This document shows positions 1 through 9,397 of a stretch of 64,000 nt of DNA, piece by piece. This stretch comes from Synchiropus splendidus (Eukaryota; Chordata; Actinopteri; Syngnathiformes; Callionymidae): contig NC_071351.1 of NCBI RefSeq assembly GCF_027744825.2, positions 18,055,001-18,119,000 on the forward strand, read 5' to 3'. Both the position numbers and the translations under genes were made by a program. Under the pieces are notes generated by a model that saw only the letters and a program-made list of their open reading frames with translations, did not search any database and had not been told where the DNA came from. Position 1 is the first letter of the stretch. Each line of letters starts with the position of its first letter.

Positions 1-425
1 GAGCAACGCCGTTTAGCTTCAGTCGAGCACCGAGGCATGTCAGACTTTATCCGGTAAACTGCAGTGGCGCCGTCTGCCTGTAAATTCTTACCTGTCACAT
101 GCGCCGCCGGAGTCGGCGAATCTGGCACACCAAGCGAAGAAGCTTGAGACTTGAAGAGGTGCGGAGCGGCTCATCTGGACGACGGAAACTTCAGGTAGGA
201 CTGAGGTCTCGTTGCAGTCACGGCAGAGACTTGTCGCATCCGCGCAGGAACGGATTTAATCGCAGGAAACTCAGCGCTTGTCGCGCTCCGTGCGTGGACG
301 TCGGGCAGCAGCTTCTCCCGGGGCAGTCGGCTGACTGGAGGAAATTTCTGTTTGTGTGGAAAATGTGTTTTAAATAAAACCATTGCTTGAAGCATAGTAT
401 TTGCGTTTTTTTTTTTTTTTTTTTC
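1..425. other. Unassigned CpG-rich stretch ending in a T19 run
   Basis: No protein family is recognisable. The stretch is CpG-rich and on the plus strand carries an AATAAA at 373-378, followed about 28 bp later by a run of 19 T (406-424). Arginine-rich open frames here look like a by-product of GC-rich sequence. On the minus strand it directly follows the candidate gypsy LTR (426-706), so it may be more of that LTR, a separate element, or flanking DNA. A possible 5' splice-site-like GGTAAGAA lies on the minus strand near 85-95. I cannot decide between these. Confidence 0.3.
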
Positions 426-706
426 TGATTGAATTTGCTCCTTCCAGCGCCTCGGCCTCGAGCGCTCCTGTCCGCGAACCTGGCAACACTGCTCAATGAT
501 GGTCGGGACATTTGATTCGTTCTCCCAAGTGGGTTGAAGAGACACGCCCTCTGATAGCCAAAGCTGAAAGGAAAACACACAGGAGGTATCAGCACAGCAG
601 GTTTTTTTCACGGTTCCAACTTCCAACAAATCGGATGATGACACGGCAACATAACAAGAGCGCCCCCAAGTTGTGACCCCAAATAAGCCCATGACACATG
701 ATAACA
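426..706 (-). repeat. 3' LTR (at least its U3 end) of the Ty3/gypsy element
   Basis: Read on the minus strand, a purine-rich tract (707-719) is followed at once by TGTTATCATG, the expected PPT / LTR-start arrangement of a Ty3/gypsy element, downstream of its integrase. The 706 boundary is therefore well supported. The far boundary is uncertain: one candidate is the CA at 426-427 (plus-strand TG), just before an A19 run on the minus strand. The LTR could instead continue toward position 1. No second copy of this LTR was found in the window, so the ends cannot be set by LTR-LTR comparison. Confidence 0.5.
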
Positions 707-719
707 TCTCCTGCCCCTC
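707..719 (-). promoter_or_regulatory. Polypurine tract of the gypsy element
   Basis: The minus strand reads GAGGGGCAGGAGA directly before the TGTT start of the 3' LTR. In LTR retrotransposons this tract primes plus-strand DNA synthesis. Its position after the integrase frame and next to an LTR-like TG start supports the call. Confidence 0.6.
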
Positions 720-999
720 AAATTATTCACGTCTTCCAACTTCTCTCCCAAAGTCCATGTCCCCAAAACCACCATAAACACTTCGAGTCTAAAACTTAAT
801 AAAACAAAAAAATAGTCATAAAACAGAATGGAACTTAAACGACTAACCCTAAACAAAACTAAACAAAAACATAGAAAGAATAAGAAAATAGCAAGCACCT
901 TGGTCCAAAACTCCTCTTCCACTTTTTGAACATAGTCTTTCAGATACACTGGGGGATTCCTGGTCCTTTTTGGTCGTACTCTTCCTTGAGACGGTGAGC

Positions 1000-1821
1000 C
1001 TACCATGTCACTGTCTGTCTGCTTTTTTTTTGTTTAAAACTGACTTCTTCACTGTTCCCTTCACTTGTCTCAGTCTCCAGTGAGATCCCAACCCCAAGTG
1101 GATTCTCCACTTCGACATCCTCCACAGTGGGTGCGGGTCTCTGTCCTTTTAAAATGGACCGACTGAAAACCTGGTCTACGTGTCTTCTTACAGTTTTCCC
1201 ATTTCCCAGCGCCACTGTGTAGGCGACTGGTCCTGTGCATTCCTGTATTAACCCTGGAATCCACTTAGGCCCATAACCATAGTTAATCGTGAACACCCGG
1301 TCACCTGTCTGAAAACTTCTGAACTGAGCATGTTGATCATGCTGAACTTTCTGGTTTGCCTGTTTCGGTTCCATTTTCTTCTTCATATTTGGGTGTATCA
1401 GATACAACATGCACCTCAATTTCCTCCCCATAAACATTTCTGCAGGAGACAGTCCTGTGGTTGACTGTGAAGTAATCCAATAACTGAATAAAGCTCTACT
1501 CAGTTTGGTTTCCAGAGAATCACCCGATGTTTTTTTCATCAACTGTTTGAACGTTTGTATCACTCTCTCTGCCATCCCAATAGAAGAAGGATGATGCGGT
1601 GCAGATGTGACATGAGTGATCCCATTGCGTGCCAAAAACTCTTTAGTGTGTTCACTCACAAAACACTGGGCATTATCTGACACTATCATTTTTGGGATAC
1701 CATTAGTGCTGAAAGTGGCCCTCAAGCAGTTCATAGTAGCCACTGCAGATGCTGACGAAACAGGGTAGACCTCCAACCACTTTGAATGTGCATCAATCAC
1801 CACCAAGAACATCTTTCCCAT
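1000..1821 (-). pseudogene. Gypsy integrase, catalytic core and C-terminal part
   Basis: An open frame of about 273 codons. It shows the integrase core with all three acidic positions in place: D in the VIDAHSKW segment near the start, D in VSDNAQCF about 60 residues later, and E in the AERVIQTFK segment. A TTGLSPAE-like stretch and a basic chromodomain-free tail follow. The enzyme would join the cDNA copy into host DNA. The frame opens at an internal ATG; the zinc-binding N-terminus (1,838-2,134) lies in another frame, so the protein is split. The end of the frame (about residues 225-273) is acidic and low in similarity to known domains. Confidence 0.85.
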
Positions 1822-1837
1822 GGACGCCCCAGCATAA

Positions 1838-2134
1838 TCAACATGAAGTCGTCGTCACGGTTTTCAGGCCACTCCCACGGGTGCAGCGGTGCACAGGCCG
1901 AAGCGTTCTGGTGTTCCTGACAAGTGGAACACGATTTGACCAGACTTTCATATCACTGTCTATATTAGGCCACCACATGTAGCTACGAGCCAAACCCTTC
2001 ATTTGACTCATTTCAGGGTGCAATTGATGCTGCTTCAACATCAGACCACATCCTTTTTCCGGAATCACCACACGACACGCCCACAGTACACACCCATCTT
2101 GTTCACTCGGCTCCTGTTGCTTCATAGTGGGCAA
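1838..2134 (-). pseudogene. Gypsy integrase N-terminal HHCC region, frameshifted
   Basis: This stretch has the pattern of the H2C2 zinc-binding domain that precedes the integrase core. The histidines are in a KQHQLHPEMSQMKGLAR segment followed by WWPNID. The cysteine half continues only in the neighbouring frame, so at least one indel lies near 1,915-1,945 between the histidine and cysteine pairs. It connects upstream to the RNase H frame with a stop near 2,154. Confidence 0.75.
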
Positions 2135-2153
2135 GTACGAGGTCTTTACTGGT

Positions 2154-2811
2154 TCACTTACGAAGCTCTTCCGAGTTGACCACTGAACTCTGATCCTGCT
2201 CTACCATCAATTCCTGGTCTTCCGAGTCTGGATCCCCAGGTTTCTCTGGAAGTGGAAGTCTACTCAGAGCATCTGCGTTTGCATTGTCCTGTCCACGTCG
2301 GTACACCATGGCATATTTATATGTTCTTAAAATAATAGCCCGTCTCATGATCCTCTGAGAACTAATGTGTGGCACAGCTTTTCCTTCATGAAACAGACTG
2401 ATTAAGGGCTTACGGTCTGTGTACAAATCACAAATTTACGTTAAGTACTGCACCCCAAAAATGACTTCTAAGCCCTCTTTATCCAACTGCGAATAGTTTT
2501 TTTCTGCTGCTGTGGGTGTGCGCGAGGCATAACCCATAGGCCTTTCTGCTCCCCCTTCCAGCCTGTGTGCCAAGACTGCCCCCACCCCATAAGGTGAGGT
2601 ATCACATGACAGTACCAGTTGTTTTTGTTCATCGTAATGAACCAACACTTGACTGCTTTGTCGTAACTTCTTTGCCTGTTAAAAAGCCTTTTCTTGCTCA
2701 ATCTCCCACCTCCATTTCTCATCTTTCCTCAGTAACTTGTGTAATGGAGCCAGCACAGTAGACAAGTTCGGCAAGAATTTGTTATAAAAGTTTAGCAGAC
2801 CTAAAAAAGCT
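2154..2811 (-). pseudogene. Gypsy RT connection and RNase H domain, broken
   Basis: From 2,811 downward the minus strand encodes the RT thumb/connection (LGLLNFYNKFLPNLS) and then RNase H. An RNase H acidic site is visible in [16 protein letters not shown], a second in the YTDRKPL segment, and the RGQDNANADALSRL tail is typical of the domain end. An in-frame stop lies near 2,680, and a short deletion with frameshift lies near 2,425-2,440, between the two RNase H motifs. RNase H would degrade the RNA of the RNA:DNA hybrid. The upstream RT part is separated by the piggyBac insertion at 2,816-4,437. Confidence 0.8.
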
Positions 2812-2832
2812 TTCACCCTCGTATTATGCTAA

Positions 2833-2847
2833 GGGTCAATTTGACCC
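2833..2847. repeat. Subterminal GGGTCA palindrome of the piggyBac-like element
   Basis: GGGTCAATTTGACCC is an imperfect-centre palindrome just inside the left terminal repeat. A sister motif, GGGTCATTTAGACCC, is at 3,012-3,026, and a right-end form (GTCAAAATGACCC) is at 4,383-4,395. Repeated subterminal motifs in piggyBac-like elements are plausible transposase-binding sites; that role is inference. Confidence 0.55.
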
Positions 2848-3229
2848 ATATCCGTTTTTGTGTTAAAAAAAAGTAGTGGTTATCCTTACTTTTTCTTCAT
2901 TAAATTTTGTGACTTTTCCTCATCAAGGGTCATGAACAGGTGTGTAAAATCTGGACACTTTGATGTCTAGTGACATGTCTGTACAGAGTTTGTATACAAA
3001 GATGATATTGCGGGTCATTTAGACCCGGATTCTTTAATGTGGGTAAGTGGCTGTTCAGATCAAAAATAAACACGTCTTTATGATATACCTATTTAGACTG
3101 CCCAGCTATGTGTATTTTGATTGCCTCTGAATAGCCATTTGGACCCAGCTGTGTGTAGAGGAGAAACTTTCTCTCCCTTCTTCTTGTCAGTGTTCTCATG
3201 TATTCTTTTTGACAAACACACCAAAAATG

Positions 3230-4175
3230 AGCTACAGAGGGTTTACAGTACATGCCCAACAAGCCCGCCAAGTATGGCATCAAAATATGGGTGGCCCTGT
3301 GATGCAAAATCTGGCTATGTCTGGAAAATGCAAGTATACACTGTAAAGCTACCTGAAGAAGCACCCGAGAAGAATCAGGGGATGCGTGTGGTGATGAGTG
3401 GAAGGTCATAACATCACATGTGACGTCACATTTACATTTACATCCTATCTCCTTGGAAATTAACTTCAGAGGAGAAAGCTGAACAGTGGGAACAGTCAGA
3501 AGAAATAAGCCAGACCTTCCCAAAGAAATTCTGAAGGTGCAGGGCAGACCTCTGCATTCCTCAATATTTGCTTTCAGTGACAAAGCAACAGTTGTTTCAC
3601 ACTGCCCAAAGACAAACAAGAATGTTCTTGTAATGAGCAAAATGCACAGAGATGCATCTCTCAGCATAAGAGAAGACATGAAGCAACAAATGATCCTGGA
3701 CAACAACTCCACCAAAAAAGGAGTTGACAATCTGGACAAAGTCACAGCAACATACAGCTGCCAGCGCAAGACTGCCCATTGGCCCTTGGTGATTTTCTAC
3801 AACATCGTGGATGTGTCTGCTTACAATGCCTATGTCCCATGGACTGAAATCAACCAGCAGGTGAATGCCAGCAAACTGTACCAACGTCGGCTTTTCCTGG
3901 AAGAACTTGGCAAAGCACTTGTCACTCCCAAGATGCAGAGTCGAGCAAGGCCACCTCGATGCCCAGCAGCTGCCGCTGTCATCGAAAAGGTCAAGCTCAC
4001 ATCACCCAACCAATCTGCAATGGATGCATTGGATACAGGTGTGAAGAAACGGAAAAGATGCCAGATCTGTGCGTCCCGAGATGAGAGAAAAACAAGTACC
4101 TGTTTTGTGAAATGCAATAATTACATCTTTAAAACGCACACAGTTACATTCTGTCCATCATGTGGAGAGCATTGA
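3230..4175 (+). pseudogene. piggyBac transposase remnant (DDE_Tnp_1_7 type)
   Basis: Only the C-terminal two thirds remain. A first part near 3,230-3,405 has the CDAKSGYVWKMQVYT segment, with the first catalytic Asp codon at 3,301-3,303. A second segment in another frame holds NITCD, with the second Asp at 3,422-3,424. The long frame 3,486-4,175 begins GTVRRNKPDLPKEI and has the third Asp in KGVDNLDKV (3,726-3,728). It ends in a cysteine-rich RCQICASRD...CPSC zinc-binding tail, which in this family helps bind the element ends. The N-terminal region is gone, and at least two frameshifts separate the catalytic residues, so it cannot make an active enzyme. Confidence 0.88.
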
Positions 4176-4441
4176 ACATGTTGAACATTAAAAAATGGGG
4201 CAAGTTAAATGAAAATAAAAGTGTTCGTGAGGAGGGAAAAACTTAAATTGCTCTTAAATATAGTGTTGAAATTGAAAATGTGTTCTATGTCTCTTTTACA
4301 AATGTTTATATATTCTAAAATGAAGATGTTATTGGTTCAATCTTTTTTTTTTGACTGTTTTGAGTGGATTTACACAGTGTGTGTCAAAATGACCCGCAAC
4401 AGAATCAATGTAATTTTTTTTCAACATAATACGAGGGTTAA

Positions 4442-4723
4442 GTTCGCTCACAGAACGTGCTACCAGAGCTTCTTGGACTGCTTTGACCTTCGCTGACATT
4501 GGATGCAGGCCTGTCCTGTCCACCTGATGACCCAAGAATGTTAATTTGTTTTCCATGAACTGACATTTGCTCCGTTTCAACCGCAGCCCTTTATCCTCCA
4601 ACCTCTGCAGCACTTCGTTGAGTGTTTGCAGATGAGAGCTGTCATCTCTTCCTCTCAATATAATGTCGTCTAAATACACTGCCACATTTGCCATACCTTG
4701 GAGTACATTCTCCATGGTGCGTT
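4442..4723 (-). pseudogene. Gypsy reverse transcriptase, YLDD-containing part
   Basis: The minus strand encodes the RT palm from MENVLQGMANVAVYLDDII to LTFLGHQVDRTGLHP. The YLDD catalytic motif (two of the metal-binding aspartates) is intact. Downstream the frame runs into the piggyBac insertion at 4,437. Upstream it is cut off from its N-terminal half by a 142-bp LINE/SINE-like insertion (4,724-4,865). Confidence 0.85.
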
Positions 4724-4865
4724 ATAGAATAGAATAGCCTTTATTGTCCTTGTACAGTGTACAACGAAATTTGAGCGCTACTCCCTTGGTGCAAACAATG
4801 TACAAAAGAATATATATAAAAAACAATCAAGCATGCACTAAAAATTAAATAAAAAGTATATACAC
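4724..4865 (-). mobile_element. Short LINE 3' end or SINE-like fragment
   Basis: The insert begins on the plus strand with ATAGAATAGAATAG followed by CCTTTATTGTC. This is the complement of an AATAAAGGC... ATTCTATTCTAT tail, a familiar 3' end of fish non-LTR elements and SINEs derived from them. The other end is AT-rich. It interrupts the gypsy RT between the SSSPAI and TMENVL segments. No clear target-site duplication was found, so the edges are placed where the RT similarity stops and resumes. Confidence 0.55.
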
Positions 4866-5224
4866 AAAATAGCAGGACTGGAGCTTAGTCCAAAAGGCAG
4901 ACGTTTATATGTAAAAAGACCTCTGTGAGTGTTGACGCTCACAAACGTCCTTGATTTCTCTTCAATGACTATTTGCTGATATGCATGGCTCATATCGAGT
5001 TTTGTGAACTTCTGCCGCCCTGCCAGGCTTGCCATCATATCCTCCATTGTTGGAATCGGATACTGTTTGGTCGTGGAGACTTTGTTCACTGTTAATTTAT
5101 AAACTCCACAAATCCTCGCGCTACCATCAGGTTTGAACACAGGCACAATAGGTGCTGCCCATTCAGAGAACTTCACAGGTTCCAATATTCTTTCCTCTAC
5201 TAGTCTCTGAAGTTCCATTTCCAT
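4866..5224 (-). pseudogene. Gypsy reverse transcriptase, N-terminal half
   Basis: The minus strand encodes MEMELQRLVEERILEP, then VPVFKPDGS, and FTKLDMSHAYQQI, which holds the first catalytic Asp, followed by YKRLPFGLSSSPAI. These are the fingers and palm motifs of Ty3/gypsy RT in order. Toward the RT C-terminus the frame is broken at 4,865 by the short LINE-like insert. At its N-terminal side it ends at the 28-bp palindrome and the LINE insertion. Confidence 0.85.
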
Positions 5225-5244
5225 TTAATTAATTAAATGGAAAT
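5217..5244. repeat. 28-bp perfect AT-rich palindrome at the LINE 5' junction
   Basis: ATTTCCATTTAATT is followed directly by its exact reverse complement, centred between 5,230 and 5,231. The left arm is gypsy sequence and the right arm is an inverted copy of it. The palindrome leads into about 30 bp of TAATTAATTA-rich filler before the LINE starts. It looks like a templated, fold-back repair product at the 5' end of a LINE insertion. Confidence 0.75.
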
Positions 5245-5277
5245 TAAAAATTAAATTAAATAATTAATTAATTCAAG

Positions 5278-7766
5278 ATGGCGCCGACGAAGGCTGGCCT
5301 GGAATTACCGTGCATGTTATTTTGTTTATTTTTGGGTTTTGATGGAGCATCTGCGTGTTCTTACACACGAGATCAGTTGATGAACATCAGGGCTATGACT
5401 CCGTCTGACTTACTACCAGTATTTTTGGTGTCAGTTGCGGAGTTAGTTCATCTTTTGGCGGGGCGGAAGAAACTGAGGAGGAGAGGGAAACGTGCCGGTG
5501 CGCTCGTTCGCCTTCGTCGAAGAGGATCGCGCACTCCACTTCCCGGGATAATCCTCTCCAACGTCCGCTCGCTCAGCAATAAGATGGATGAGCTGGCGCT
5601 GATGTTGAGACGGAACAGAGACTTCTCCTCCTCTTGTGTTTTGTGTTTCACGGAGACGTGGTTGAGCGATCTCATCCCGGACACTGCGCTTCATCTGGAG
5701 GGTTTCCAGCTTCACCGCGCGGACCGGGTTCCGGAGCTCACCGGCAAAACCAAAGGCGGAGGACTGTGTTTCTACATCAACAATCGCTGGTGTACGGACG
5801 TGACGGTGATCTTCCAGCACTGCTCTCCCTCTCTGGAATGTCTGATCGTAAACTGTAAGCCGTTTTACTCCCCACGTGAGTTCGCTTCATTCATTCTGGC
5901 TGCCGTATATATCCCGCCCAGCGCGGATGTACGTGAGGCTCAGAGTGCGCTCGCGGATCAGGTCCTGCATGTGGAGCGAACTTTCCCGAACTCTCCTGTG
6001 ATTGTGCTTGGTGACTTCAACAAGGCAAATCTGAGTGAGGAGCTTCCCAGGTACAGGCAGGTTGTAAAATGTCCCACCAGAGAGCAGAGCGTGCTGGATC
6101 ACTGTTACTCATCGCTCCGCAACTCCTATACCGCCCTCCCTCGAGCTGCACTGGGACTCTCTGACCACTTGATGGTTCATCTTGTTCCTACATACAAGCA
6201 GAAGCTGAAGCTGGCAAAGCCTGTTGTGAGGAGCATGAAGATCTGGACAAGTGAAGCTAAAGAGGAGCTGCAGTCTTGCATGGAGACCACAGACTGGGAG
6301 GTGTTCAGGGCTGCGACCAATAATCTGGATGAGTATACAGACACTGTGACTTCATGGATCAGCTACTGTGAAGAGTGCATAGTTCCAACGCGCACGAAGG
6401 TGAGTTATGCAAATGACAAACCTTGGTTCACAACTAAACTCAGCCAGATTAGACGGGAGAAGGAGGCAGCTCGCAAGAGTGGGGACAGGAACTGCTACAA
6501 AGAGCTGAAGTATCGGTTTCAGAGGGAGCTGAAGAAAGCTAAGGCCGTATACTCTGACAAACTCACGCAGCAGTTCTCAGCCAATGACTCGGCTGCGGTG
6601 TGGAGAGGGCTCAAGGTGATCACTAACTACAAGCCACGTGCCCCCCACAGTCTGAACAACCTCGCTCTTGCACAGGACCTGAACAACTTCTATTGTCGCT
6701 TTGAGCAGCCATTTTGCACCAACACCTCTGTGGTCTCTCCAGCCCCATGTTCCACTTTCAAACAAAGGACTGTGCTGTCTCTTAGTGACACAACTAAGAC
6801 CAATGATGTCAGTGAGACAGCAAAGATCACAGTCACTTTTGATGAGCCACCCCCTCACCTCCCCCCTCTTTCTCTTGACATCATGGAGCAAGACGTGCGC
6901 ACTCAGTTCAGGAGGCTGAACCTTCGGAAGGCGGCAGGTCCGGACAGAGTTTCCCCTGCCATCCTGAATCATTGTGCTGCTGAGCTGGCTCCAGTGTTCA
7001 CTGACATCTTCAATGCTTCCTTGGTGTCCTGTCATGTACCTGCCTGCTTTAAGTCCTCCACTATCATCCCTGTTCCCAAGAAGGCCAGGATCACAGGACT
7101 GAATGACTACAGACCGGTGGCACTGACGTCTGTGGTCATGAAGTCCTTTGAGCGCCTGGTTCTCTCTCACCTGAAGTCCATCACTGCTTCTCACCTGGAC
7201 TCATTGCAGTTTGCCTACAGAGCCAACAGATCTGTGGACGATGCAGTGAACCAGGCCCTTCATTTCGTTCTGGAGCATCAGGACTGCCCAGGAACCTATG
7301 CCAGGATCTGCTTCCTACCACCATCACTGAGGACCTCAAATGGGAGCCAACCATCAGGTCCCTCATCAGGAAGGCCCAGCAGAGAATGTTCTTTCTGAGG
7401 CAGCTACGTAAACTACGACTGCCGACGAAGTTGCTGGTGGAGTTCTACACGGCCATCATCCAGTCCATCCTCACCTCCTCTATCACCGTCTGGTACAACA
7501 GTGCCACCTCCAGGGACAAGAGCAGACTGCAGCGCATCGTAGGTTCTGCTGAGAAGGTGATCGGTTGGAGCCTGCCACCTCTTCATGACCTGTATGCCTC
7601 TAAGACCCAGAGACATGCAGGTCGGATCAGAGCCGACCCTTCTCACCCTGGACATAGACTGTTTGTTCCTCTTCCCTCTGGCAGGAGGCTACGGTCCATC
7701 CAGACCAGAACCTCCCGTCACAGGAACAGCTTCTTTCCCTCGGCCGTCAGACTGTTAAATTCATGA
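5278..7766 (+). pseudogene. LINE ORF: endonuclease plus truncated reverse transcriptase
   Basis: The 706-codon frame (5,278-7,398) starts [11 protein letters not shown] and has an apurinic-like endonuclease domain, with [19 protein letters not shown] (catalytic Glu), GDFN and LSDH in order over about residues 90-300. RT fingers/palm follow ([36 protein letters not shown], about residues 545-680). It then jumps at about 7,307 to the C-terminal domain, which continues in another frame (7,386-7,766; [13 protein letters not shown] to FFPSAVRLLNS). The missing middle would hold the YADD-type catalytic box. The endonuclease appears intact. The deletion also shifts the frame, giving an off-frame tail of about 30 residues. 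Confidence 0.85.
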
Positions 7767-7785
7767 ACAGCCTTGTGTAATGTTA

Positions 7786-7860
7786 TTCTATTTATTTTAT
7801 TTTATTTTATTTTATTTTATTTTATTTTATTTTATTTTATTTTATTTTATTTTTATTTTT
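7786..7860. repeat. (TTTAT)n microsatellite in the LINE 3' UTR
   Basis: About 13 tandem TTTAT units with a T-rich end, lying between the ORF end and the AATAAA of the LINE. Confidence 0.9.
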
Positions 7861-7928
7861 TTTTTGTTGCACTTTATTCCAAGGCACTTTCCTAGTCAGT
7901 GGGCTCCCCACTGACCATGGCAATAAAT

Positions 7929-7982
7929 TTGATTCTGATTCTGATTCTGATTCTGATTCTGATTCTGATTCTGATTCTGATT
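7929..7982. repeat. (TGATTC)n LINE 3' tail
   Basis: About nine units of TGATTC directly after the AATAAATT of the LINE. Short tandem tails of this kind replace poly(A) in L2-like elements, where they mark the 3' end used for target-primed reverse transcription. Gypsy sequence resumes right after it. Confidence 0.9.
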
Positions 7983-8410
7983 TTCTTTTAATGGCAAATG
8001 GAACCGACATGGGTTTGTAAAGGGCGTGGCATTCTGAACCACATGAATCTTGGCTGTCGTCCCCCTTAATGACCCTAACTCTTCTTTGAATACCTTCTCA
8101 TGTCGGGAGAAATCGGCAGGGAACTGTCCACCTCATCTGTTTTGTGGACAAACTGCCCCTCTATCCGGAATGCTTTCATCCAGCCTCTGGCCAGAAGACT
8201 TGCTCCTGAACCATTCACAACAATGACAGGCAGCCATTTGATCTTATCATCGTGTTCAACCTTGACCTTAATTGCCCCCACCACTGGAACCTGATGACCT
8301 CCATATGTTTTTAACTTTATCTTGCAATCCACTAGTTTAGTGTTAGTTCTGTTTTTCACTAACATGTCAACCATCTGTTGAGCCTTAATAGTGTAAGTGC
8401 AGCCGGTCTA
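7983..8410 (-). pseudogene. Gypsy aspartic protease and linker to RT
   Basis: The open frame 8,075-8,374 has KLKTYGGHQVPVVGAI and a SGASLLARGWM segment, typical of the C-terminal half of Ty3/gypsy protease. The expected Asp-Thr-Gly active-site region lies just upstream at about 8,395-8,410 but is split by a small indel. The minus strand continues past 8,075 into a linker with NPCRFHLPLKE that normally leads straight into RT. Here the LINE interrupts it. Confidence 0.7.
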
Positions 8411-8477
8411 CCACAAAAACCACCTTCTTTCCATTTACCCTCAACACTTTTTTAATCGGCTCTACTCCAGTTCCAGT

Positions 8478-9340
8478 TCAGTCCCTGCTCCGTCTTCTTT
8501 TATCTGTCACTGTAAACATCTCTTCATTTTCACTGTCATCCTTCTCCTGCATGAAATTTGTTCGATGCGTTGTACCTTTCCCCCTTTTTCTTGTTTGTTT
8601 TGTCTCCCTCACCTCTGTCATACTTTTACAGACTGTCTTTAAGTGACCCACTTTTCCACAGTTATGACATCTGACCTCCGCAAACCGGCAACCTTTGGCC
8701 AAGTGAGTCTCTCCACCACATATGTAGCACCTTCTCGACTCCATGGACATTGCCCGCGTCTCTTCCACTTTGTTGACCGGTGATGATCCACTTCCTTGGA
8801 GTGAGTCCTTCACACCTCGTAGGTTCACCAAGTCTCTATCTGCAGCGTCCATCACCAAGGCCACTTTGAATGCTATGTCAAATGTTAGTCCATCCTCCGA
8901 CAGCAGCTTCCTCTTTATCCTGTCGTCGTTAATCCCACACACCAAGCGGTCTCTCAGCATCACGGTCAGTGTCTCACCATAGTTACAATCCTGAGCCATT
9001 TCCTTAGCTCCGCCACGTAGTCAAAAACGGTCTCTTCAGTCCTTCCATTCCAAGAGTTAAACTTCCATCGTTGCATAATCTCACTCGGTTTCGGATGGAA
9101 ATGATTCCTCAAAAGGATGACCAGATCAGCATACGAACGATCCCCTGTTTTTTCCGGACTCAACAGGTTCCTCATCACCGCATATGCCGGGTCGCTGTCA
9201 CTGCTGAGCAACACCACGCGCTGTTTATCGTCATCTTCAATGCCGTTCGCGATGAAAAAATGTTCCAAAATTTCACAATAGTCTTCCAATGAATGCGTAC
9301 CGGCATCGAAAGGCGTCACTGTACCCACAGTAGCCGCCAT
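8478..9340 (-). pseudogene. Gypsy gag with two CCHC zinc knuckles, frameshifted
   Basis: Translation starts at the ATG at 9,340 (MAATVGTVTPFDAG). A capsid-like region follows (EHFFIANGIEDDDK, ELRK) to about 9,000, where a one-base indel moves the reading to the frame 8,999-8,478. That second frame carries two CX2CX4HX4C knuckles, CYICGGETHLAKGC and CHNCGKVGHLKTVC, which bind nucleic acid in the particle. The basic tail that follows is usual for gag. The combined length (about 285 codons) is close to Mag-type gag. A start further upstream (9,370) is open but lacks similarity, so 9,340 is preferred. Confidence 0.85.
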
Positions 9341-9397
9341 GATTCTCGCTATGATGAAGAAAATACACAAAAACTTTGGAGTAAGTTACCGGTTGTA

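Larger units (their letters stand above)
2816..4437 (+). mobile_element. piggyBac-like DNA transposon inserted at TTAA in gypsy pol
   Basis: Both ends carry CCCTCGTATTATG as an inverted repeat (2,816-2,828 and the complement at 4,425-4,437). The right end is flanked by TTAA (4,438-4,441) and the left by TTCA (2,812-2,815), a one-base-mutated TTAA. piggyBac elements target TTAA and begin with CCC, so termini, target site and the transposase remnant all agree. Removing the 1,622-bp element rejoins the gypsy RT reading at a single TTAA. Inside the ends are GGGTCA-type palindromes (2,833-2,847; 3,012-3,026) and a matching GTCAAAATGACCC (4,383-4,395). Stretches 2,848-3,120 and 4,176-4,380 are AT-rich and non-coding. 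An AATAAA lies near 4,213. Confidence 0.88.
5273..7982 (+). mobile_element. L2-like (Jockey superfamily) LINE, internally deleted
   Basis: The element runs from a 5' GATGGCGCCG start region, through one endonuclease-RT ORF, to an AATAAA (7,922-7,927) and a TGATTC repeat tail, the tail type of fish L2-like LINEs. It sits in the opposite orientation to the gypsy element and splits it between protease and RT. About 50 bp of AT-rich filler separates the gypsy break from the LINE 5' end, and no clean target duplication is visible. The RT catalytic core has been deleted near 7,307, so the copy is not autonomous. Confidence 0.85.
426..9397 (-). mobile_element. Degraded Ty3/gypsy (Mag-like) LTR retrotransposon with nested insertions, 5' end missing
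   Basis: On the minus strand the order is gag (two CCHC knuckles), aspartic protease, RT, RNase H, integrase, PPT and LTR, which is the Ty3/gypsy order. The gag start and gag sequence style resemble the Mag clade; this is recognition from family features, not a search. The copy is dead: several frameshifts and stops, plus three nested insertions (2,816-4,437; 4,724-4,865; about 5,245-7,982). The 5' LTR and primer-binding site are absent, because satellite begins at about 9,398, some 60 bp upstream of the gag ATG. The gap 720-999 is untranslated or degraded 3' internal sequence in which I recognise nothing. Confidence 0.85.

Noticed and set aside
99..377. 92-codon plus-strand frame as a gene
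   Set aside because: It is arginine-rich with no domain, in CpG-rich DNA next to an LTR. Compositional artefact is more likely.
5278..7398. Intact LINE ORF encoding an active reverse transcriptase
   Set aside because: The frame lacks the catalytic RT box and ends in an off-frame tail after the deletion junction.
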